A stretch of DNA of 28,358 nt, from positions 1 to 28,358 of the forward strand of contig CAKREL010000019.1 of the NCBI GenBank assembly GCA_934317205.1. The letters run 5' to 3'. Positions 28,101 through 28,358 of this stretch are shown in pieces. Source of the DNA: an uncultured Eubacterium sp. (GTDB lineage: Bacteria; Bacillota; Clostridia; Lachnospirales; Lachnospiraceae). Every line of letters starts with the position of its first letter. Position 1 is the first letter of the stretch. The position numbers and the translations under genes are program-made. The notes under the pieces are model-generated. The model worked only from the letters and a program-made list of their open reading frames with translations. It was not told where the DNA came from and ran no database searches.

Positions 28101-28358
28101 CCTGCGGTTTTTTCAGATCCTGTGTTTCTGTCAGATCTGCTCCATTTACTGAAGCCAGACGACAGATGCTTGTGCTCATCGTCCGCTGTAATGCATTGTA
28201 ATCATCTGTACCTTCTCTTGATTCCAGTAAAGCCTGTACTTTTGCTGACATCATTGCATCTAATACAAGTGTGTATTTATTATCTTGATAGGTCAATGGA
28301 AAACTCCACTGTCCCCTCTCCTTATCTTCACTGTCCTGCAGCGTCACATTTGCAAAAG
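19105..28358 (-). CDS. Giant GLUG-repeat surface protein, candidate pilus adhesin (N-terminus outside window)
   Basis: An open frame of at least 3083 codons with no stop, which runs off the window end; the apparent GTG start at 28347 is not a real start, since the frame continues upstream. After about 250 residues without repeats come about 37 glycine-rich GG[IVLA]xG motifs (residues about 255-1915), typically YVGGIVGYN followed by a short turn and a Cys/Asn-rich strand. These match the GLUG motif of bacterial adhesins and probably form a beta-solenoid. From about residue 2090 on there are several fibronectin III-like beta domains (for example PAPEMDQADGSSL, RIAQPNVSWNVNW). The C-terminus (DAYAASDTYEISWNN) has no LPXTG motif, charged tail or membrane segment. 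The gene stands at the head of the T4P locus and its TAA overlaps an ATG of the next reading frame. It may be exported as a pilus-tip or pilus-associated adhesin; that is inference. Confidence 0.82.
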   Translation of the reverse strand, partial: FANVTLQDSEDKERGQWSFPLTYQDNKYTLVLDAMMSAKVQALLESREGTDDYNALQRTMSTSICRLASVNGADLTETQDLKKPQDIYATVKAISYAGTDSSNSVTREYRSSQSVTSNDANTMFADKTNGNKVKIAAFRHLSNMRYYDADIDADFELTNKNMDWTSVGTGVYDLTADEQETAGATVEKLAWKENSADEAADFPTIAVLPKKHTLQGHGKKTYVSNLRLGETSIVDDETVQQLADASAASNLKKTEYLGLFGELEGTVTDFVLREPSITFGVSTGQENEVHTYTQLKGIGILAGRSAGVIKHTEITSVADNNSVQNAKTVNVSLESAVLSANGNTQIAAVGGVVGILADTDKDGNLTASTTGKIEDVTMEGAVEAHLPTMSGAANTGDCENYALGIGGIAGYAKLESKEEKSVLLSCRNHAGVSGNYMTGGIVGMIDGTADTFDQKKWESEAAIKDSSNTGLILCTSAATDSVNGNYFGGIVGYAYRTLVYNSTSASGRSSSFSYNKNKKALLKGQYVGGIVGYGNHSLIANCGTESNGYILGAKYVGGIAGGLGGNISDAIQAQLHESVSVTTNRSYVIGNEYVGGIVGYNTKDVVLSNCINNGVVAGTKKENGEGGRYVGGIVGYNANGARISDCASYLSDYGNSIFDMVVNTWDARSDYVGGIVGYNNGEIEFSDESQAIMVKSVSSIVVGNNYVGGIAGFNDVKATLDVNYTLIGGQIYAYEKCAGGAFGFNASVDSAQQTLTVKPQSVQGRYFVGGVIGANVLNIREDTEISALRADNMLGTITGEAFCGGIIGYQRTYTESQIPTADVENDEGIRTSVELNVAQILPELYSATNVPTAVMESANPYTLTISTNGNTASDLKINTNNIPIQTVMYSGGVLGYCEKNSKIQIKNCKNVGNITFASELSGKTDVSDGAVKLGTYGASGEIPKLLSEDAKNLKLHFIGGITGVALENETITHCTNTGSLSGFTGSGGVVGLNAGTVTKCELSEHFGNAALEYVGGIVGINSNGGTVMFCTTASGKTIAGRDHLGGIAGWNLQGGILFENTNNATVNASGADETGFASVGGLAGQNSGEIQLSKDDSSSGHLVSGMRGAGVGGAVGINETGGSILVSGNADGNSEIVVVSDKVTVQGYEKVGGIVGINHGQIKRSTDNRLYITAKARRVQASHGTVGGIAGVTDGTIQYAVNRCDNVSADAGNAGGIVAETTNPKAVIQNCNNYGNVRSSDGYAGGIAATNAGRIEYCRVNGNSIYDNVEIYSLDVNASGAIVATNSGMITDSIPGNSVVLCGNATVFGGIAGENTGMVTSTAATATGTSAFDLKYMPQIKANKGNLTVGGAVGSNAGVVSGIVASNLTFDNFSGYQYLGGIVGSNGTSIRLNADTDYQVKVTDCSFNGTIAEKVNAGAAGNCYGGIAGINYAELSHNVVTQIRMDIQGIYTATSTSTTAQKEAMASHAGGIVGKNETNALIDSCMLADNSKSVLQAKYGMLGGVTGFNKGTIRMSGSNKTSLIMTAETMADVSALVNAAHDVQKGNLSPDTKPVEWVDGNSHYEIENSVYHNSKTTISQDRMNLKMTANGSIGGITAFNSTDGVLNGCVSGNWFILNRSEAVGVGTGGVIGMNESEKSLACLVNGAFVGRQVSAGTSKKAGEDGQTNRFAGGIIGNQNTSTGNDWTLEKCINFGTVYCYRSHYSGGIIGQWTAAGGTISDCRNYGNLQTSLQLGWSGASGGIVAQLYYAYEDNDYNIIGCENHGNLYMRKGASLSSGSYGANDSAGILGNVTTYKVNDADKGQEFTIRILDCVNGPDVEIYSSSMASGIFGFLSCDNVPTSSNGSEVVTSTQRVKLQVERCRNFAEKLQGSRFSGGIIGARYTERGWSNTIVNDCYSVNVYGYKPTNSPIYSTGNNQGGTAGNIQDSNNRKNNFFIDGLGPQRYGSDAGFYYNKFVLGKLDENGNVISRGSGEVNVPVTRRGNVHWGDYISNIHSVAVERTESSYKYAFAEIYSGIDTIGSDCFVDSDGYIVAADKTTRIGQILFYTGNEDHHWNDNVYKKCTENPDLENDEIYNQSRESYRRLEGILLTDSQKQLLAPVSAKATVADGKISISVTPGNLPADPATKCDPFAYLVSITGSNGQSATQMIYTENESFDIPSGLSGKLNISVQSVSMFEDVEKSVPTEASVIQSGAILPSPEVRAELVMVPDGYMLNGEKVFYYYQVSLNNLEEYEQYSGWKVNIYLNAYGKDKNVVLSADNPAGILPINFDSKKNKKDNTYQMIAQALHGNTDYEDSPVISTSAYMPLFQAFIGLDTPYKWSTDNLSHIAKTSYSISGNTLDTLSVDVTIDDTKNAEILEVNPIYRAELLGDWTDAKGTVHQDIVFAKTDMMTVSSGSVTAHFTNLPEYLGKAQNLHVRLWYAQTGLGPVYLYHDTDSKPKSGAVTELKGFNADGTEQWGYSYSVAVRNNWQDFKPYQTVSGKLFDWLPAPEMDQADGSSLTPSYDSENQMQYIFSWDKDISDKENPTYEIVLTGIDADGKEVTIDTGDYTGGRTFTINGEDWNYTRVRLKVTRIGDASKKQIGLSSTATYSVAQRLEKPGQASVTNVDHNELNYKVIWPCIPNEDYCAGYQIYVRAYDTSGNLGIAEKVGSVQKATGAATYSQIVNLEKYAGERITVYVVAQSSNANIFINSAAGVSCELQVPSRIAQPNVSWNVNWAFDKANPMEAASFLSGGLRVGLSADRASIPPGGSAYLLRAYVYNSAGEAAKATSSDPGAYMAVYPAGDVPVQMDVSNAQTYYHIVTDLSIQYAGKWVVFYARISSGAGSVSSLWTRSPDVYQLPYVKLAQPVVTSDSLRDTVAATVQTTPNVSGSVQNWTALHTALSWDSVDCADMYSVDLTGQMTDPASATGTRALNGQLRILEKTDAAGNKTAEVQQYVYRKIQDQTDQTAEKWQYIWETVSKNTETYPSGTPETAKVHTYDLNAYSVAVSSNYKADSGATYYYTLTLTAQLTVQLQGDGTLHYVLKLPDVEKLTAVDGSSVTHANFAVTQKASFQADVQKNLTVTVSDAYAASDTYEISWNN
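22587..27590 (-). repeat. GLUG-type protein repeat region
   Basis: About 5 kb of coding sequence encodes about 37 (counted by eye) GG-x-x-G units spaced mostly 35-70 residues apart. Strong copies read YVGGIVGYN, VGGIVGIN, LGGIAGWN and FVGGVIGAN. On the plus strand they appear as repeated CCACC and CCGCC-containing boxes of the form ACAATTCCACC. Units are divergent in DNA, so the array is old and unlikely to recombine easily. Confidence 0.8.

Noticed and set aside
28345..28347. GTG as the start of the giant protein
   Set aside because: The frame stays open upstream to the window edge (codons for Phe-Ala-Asn precede it) and no ribosome-binding site is visible, so the real start is outside.

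Overview
The window comes from a Gram-positive, low-to-moderate GC anaerobe of the Clostridia, most likely a Lachnospiraceae relative. This rests on the nusB/Asp23/xseA block, strong GGAGG ribosome-binding sites, and a Clostridia-style type IV pilus (T4P) locus with fused pilM-pilN and no outer-membrane secretin. Every gene I support lies on the minus strand, so transcription runs from high to low coordinates. Identifications come from reading motifs; no database search was run.

Positions 1-8090 hold mostly housekeeping genes. They are xseA (cut by the window edge), nusB and an Asp23/Gls24 protein (one unit with a good promoter at 1581-1609), a two-half chromate-type transporter, NAD-dependent DNA ligase ligA, an RluF-type 23S rRNA pseudouridine synthase, and a small helical protein of unknown function. 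Upstream of these, behind a terminator and with its own promoter, is a membrane-anchored protein with a Gln/Ala-rich stretch and a C-terminal SH3b domain.

Positions 8249-28358 are one co-oriented T4P locus of about 20 kb. In transcription order it has a giant protein of more than 3080 residues with about 37 GLUG-type repeats (its N-terminus is outside the window). Next come a GspK/PilX-like minor pilin, two further minor pilins, a strongly structured 180-nt leader, and two tandem major-type pilins. A pilin-like protein without a prepilin cleavage site follows, then prepilin peptidase PilD, platform protein PilC, a PilM-PilN fusion, PilO, extension ATPase PilB and retraction ATPase PilT. Many neighbours are coupled by ATGA or TAATG overlaps.

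A working model, which is inference, is as follows. PilB and PilT power extension and retraction through PilC and the PilMN/PilO inner-membrane assembly. PilD processes the pilins. The three minor pilins form a priming or tip complex, and the giant GLUG protein is presented by it as a tip adhesin. The most unusual points are the giant adhesin candidate, the pilin paralogue that has lost its processing site, the GspL-like PilM-PilN fusion, and the structured RNA leader before the major pilin genes.
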